Below the pieces are notes generated by a model, which made no database searches, was not told where the DNA came from, and saw only the letters and a program-made list of their open reading frames with translations. Positions 63,471 to 64,000 of a stretch of DNA of 64,000 nt are shown here, piece by piece. Position 1 is the stretch's first letter; each line of letters opens with the position of its first letter. Made by a program: the position numbers and the translations under genes. This stretch comes from Nocardia stercoris (GTDB lineage: Bacteria; Actinomycetota; Actinomycetes; Mycobacteriales; Mycobacteriaceae): NCBI RefSeq assembly GCF_003696265.1, contig NZ_RFFH01000005.1:310001-374000 (forward strand), read 5' to 3'.

Positions 63471-63970
63471 CCGAACAGCTGGACCTGCCCCAGGGGGATC
63501 TGCGGCTGCTGGATACCACCATCGCGCGCGAACTGCTGGCGGCGAATCTGCCCGCTCGGCTGGCTTTCACCGCTGCCGACGGCACCCCACGCGTCGTTCC
63601 GATCAACTTCTGGTGGAACGGCGAGGAGGTGGTGATGACCGGATTCGCGCCCTCGCACAAGAACCGTGCGCTGCGCGCTCGTCCCGACGTCGCCCTCACC
63701 ATCGACACCAACGACGCTCCGCCACAGGTGCTGCTACTGCGCGGCCGTGCCGAGATCACCGAATCCGACGGCCTGCTACCGGAATACGCGGCGGCCATGC
63801 GTAAGGGCGGCGACCCCGCGGTGGAGGAGTATCTGCGGTCCGTGGCCGGCATGGCGCCTCGGATGGAGCGCATCGCCGTGCGGCCCACCTGGGCCGCGGT
63901 GATGGACTTCCGCACCCGCTTCCCCAGTGGCGCACCCGACTGGATGACCGGACCGCGGCAGTCCGCCTGA
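63467..63970 (+). CDS. PPOX-fold (pyridoxamine 5'-phosphate oxidase family) protein
   Basis: A 167-residue split-beta-barrel flavin/deazaflavin oxidoreductase: LAANLPARLAFTAADGTPRVVPINFWWNGEEVVMTGFAPSHKNRALRARPDVALTID is the cofactor-binding half. GTG 63467 overlaps the ArsR stop, so the pair is translationally coupled and under the same operator. Cofactor (FMN or F420) and substrate cannot be told. Confidence 0.85.
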   Translation: MTEQLDLPQGDLRLLDTTIARELLAANLPARLAFTAADGTPRVVPINFWWNGEEVVMTGFAPSHKNRALRARPDVALTIDTNDAPPQVLLLRGRAEITESDGLLPEYAAAMRKGGDPAVEEYLRSVAGMAPRMERIAVRPTWAAVMDFRTRFPSGAPDWMTGPRQSA

Positions 63971-64000
63971 CCCGTGCGCGAATCCGAGAGAGCACACCTC

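Overview
The window is 64 kb of very GC-rich DNA from a mycolic-acid actinomycete, most likely a Nocardia or a close relative in the Nocardiaceae. The evidence is the codon use, the many GTG and leaderless starts, and a long stretch collinear with the mycobacterial proteasome region. From memory of the Mycobacterium tuberculosis map, hisE-hisG / recB-like / trmI / mpa / dop / pup-prcB-prcA / pafA-pafB-pafC / tatA-tatC / helY / DUF4333 protein / 5'-3' exonuclease / pepE match the block around Rv2089-Rv2122. The F420 biliverdin-reductase-like gene, the DprE2-like reductase, cobL and cobK match Rv2070-Rv2074. No rRNA, tRNA, CRISPR array, IS element or prophage was seen.

Layout. 1-4.3 kb: a truncated membrane-protein gene, then an accessory operon of an Fe/2-oxoglutarate dioxygenase, a SAM methyltransferase and a carnitine-acyltransferase-type enzyme. 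4.5-9.5 kb: histidine biosynthesis (hisE, hisG), a RecB-like nuclease, TrmI and the proteasomal ATPase Mpa. 9.5-13.3 kb: four tiny genes for hydrophobic, serine-rich peptides of 37-47 residues almost free of Lys/Arg, around the 5-oxoprolinase genes pxpA-pxpB-pxpC. 13.3-15.7 kb: an ArsC-like reductase facing a two-gene permease operon. 15.9-24.2 kb: the Pup-proteasome core (dop, pup, prcB, prcA, pafA) and the DNA-damage regulator pafB-pafC, followed by a PanE-like reductase. 24.2-31.4 kb: Tat export, HelY, a DUF4333 protein, a nuclease and PepE. 31.4-41.6 kb: a dispersed cobalamin (B12) cluster (cobL, cobK, cobIJ, cobH, cobG), interrupted by a PadR regulator, an AsnC regulator with dimethylargininase, and a membrane protein. 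41.6-64 kb: accessory regulators with their targets (TetR/FabH, two-component system, LysR, TetR/epimerase, TetR with an orphaned promoter, ArsR/PPOX), several SDR and hydrolase genes, a condensation-domain/GNAT fusion, and degraded genes at 50.5 kb and 60.3-61.2 kb.

How the genes work together. Mpa unfolds Pup-tagged proteins for the PrcA/PrcB core; Dop deamidates Pup and removes it, PafA ligates it, and PafB/PafC is the paired WYL-domain regulator next door. TatA/TatC form part of the folded-protein export machinery. The cob genes cover the middle of aerobic corrin-ring synthesis. Many genes here look leaderless, with a TAnnnT-type -10 box ending 6-8 nt before the start codon, and several regulators lie beside clean inverted-repeat operators.

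The most novel-looking items are the peptide family around pxpABC, with its shared upstream element and one hairpin per gene; the dioxygenase-methyltransferase-carnitine-acyltransferase operon; a 77-bp duplication that placed a micro-ORF between pafB and pafC; and a tandem repeat that grew out of the 3' end of cobL. All function calls rest on reading motifs and recalled family sequences; no database search was run.
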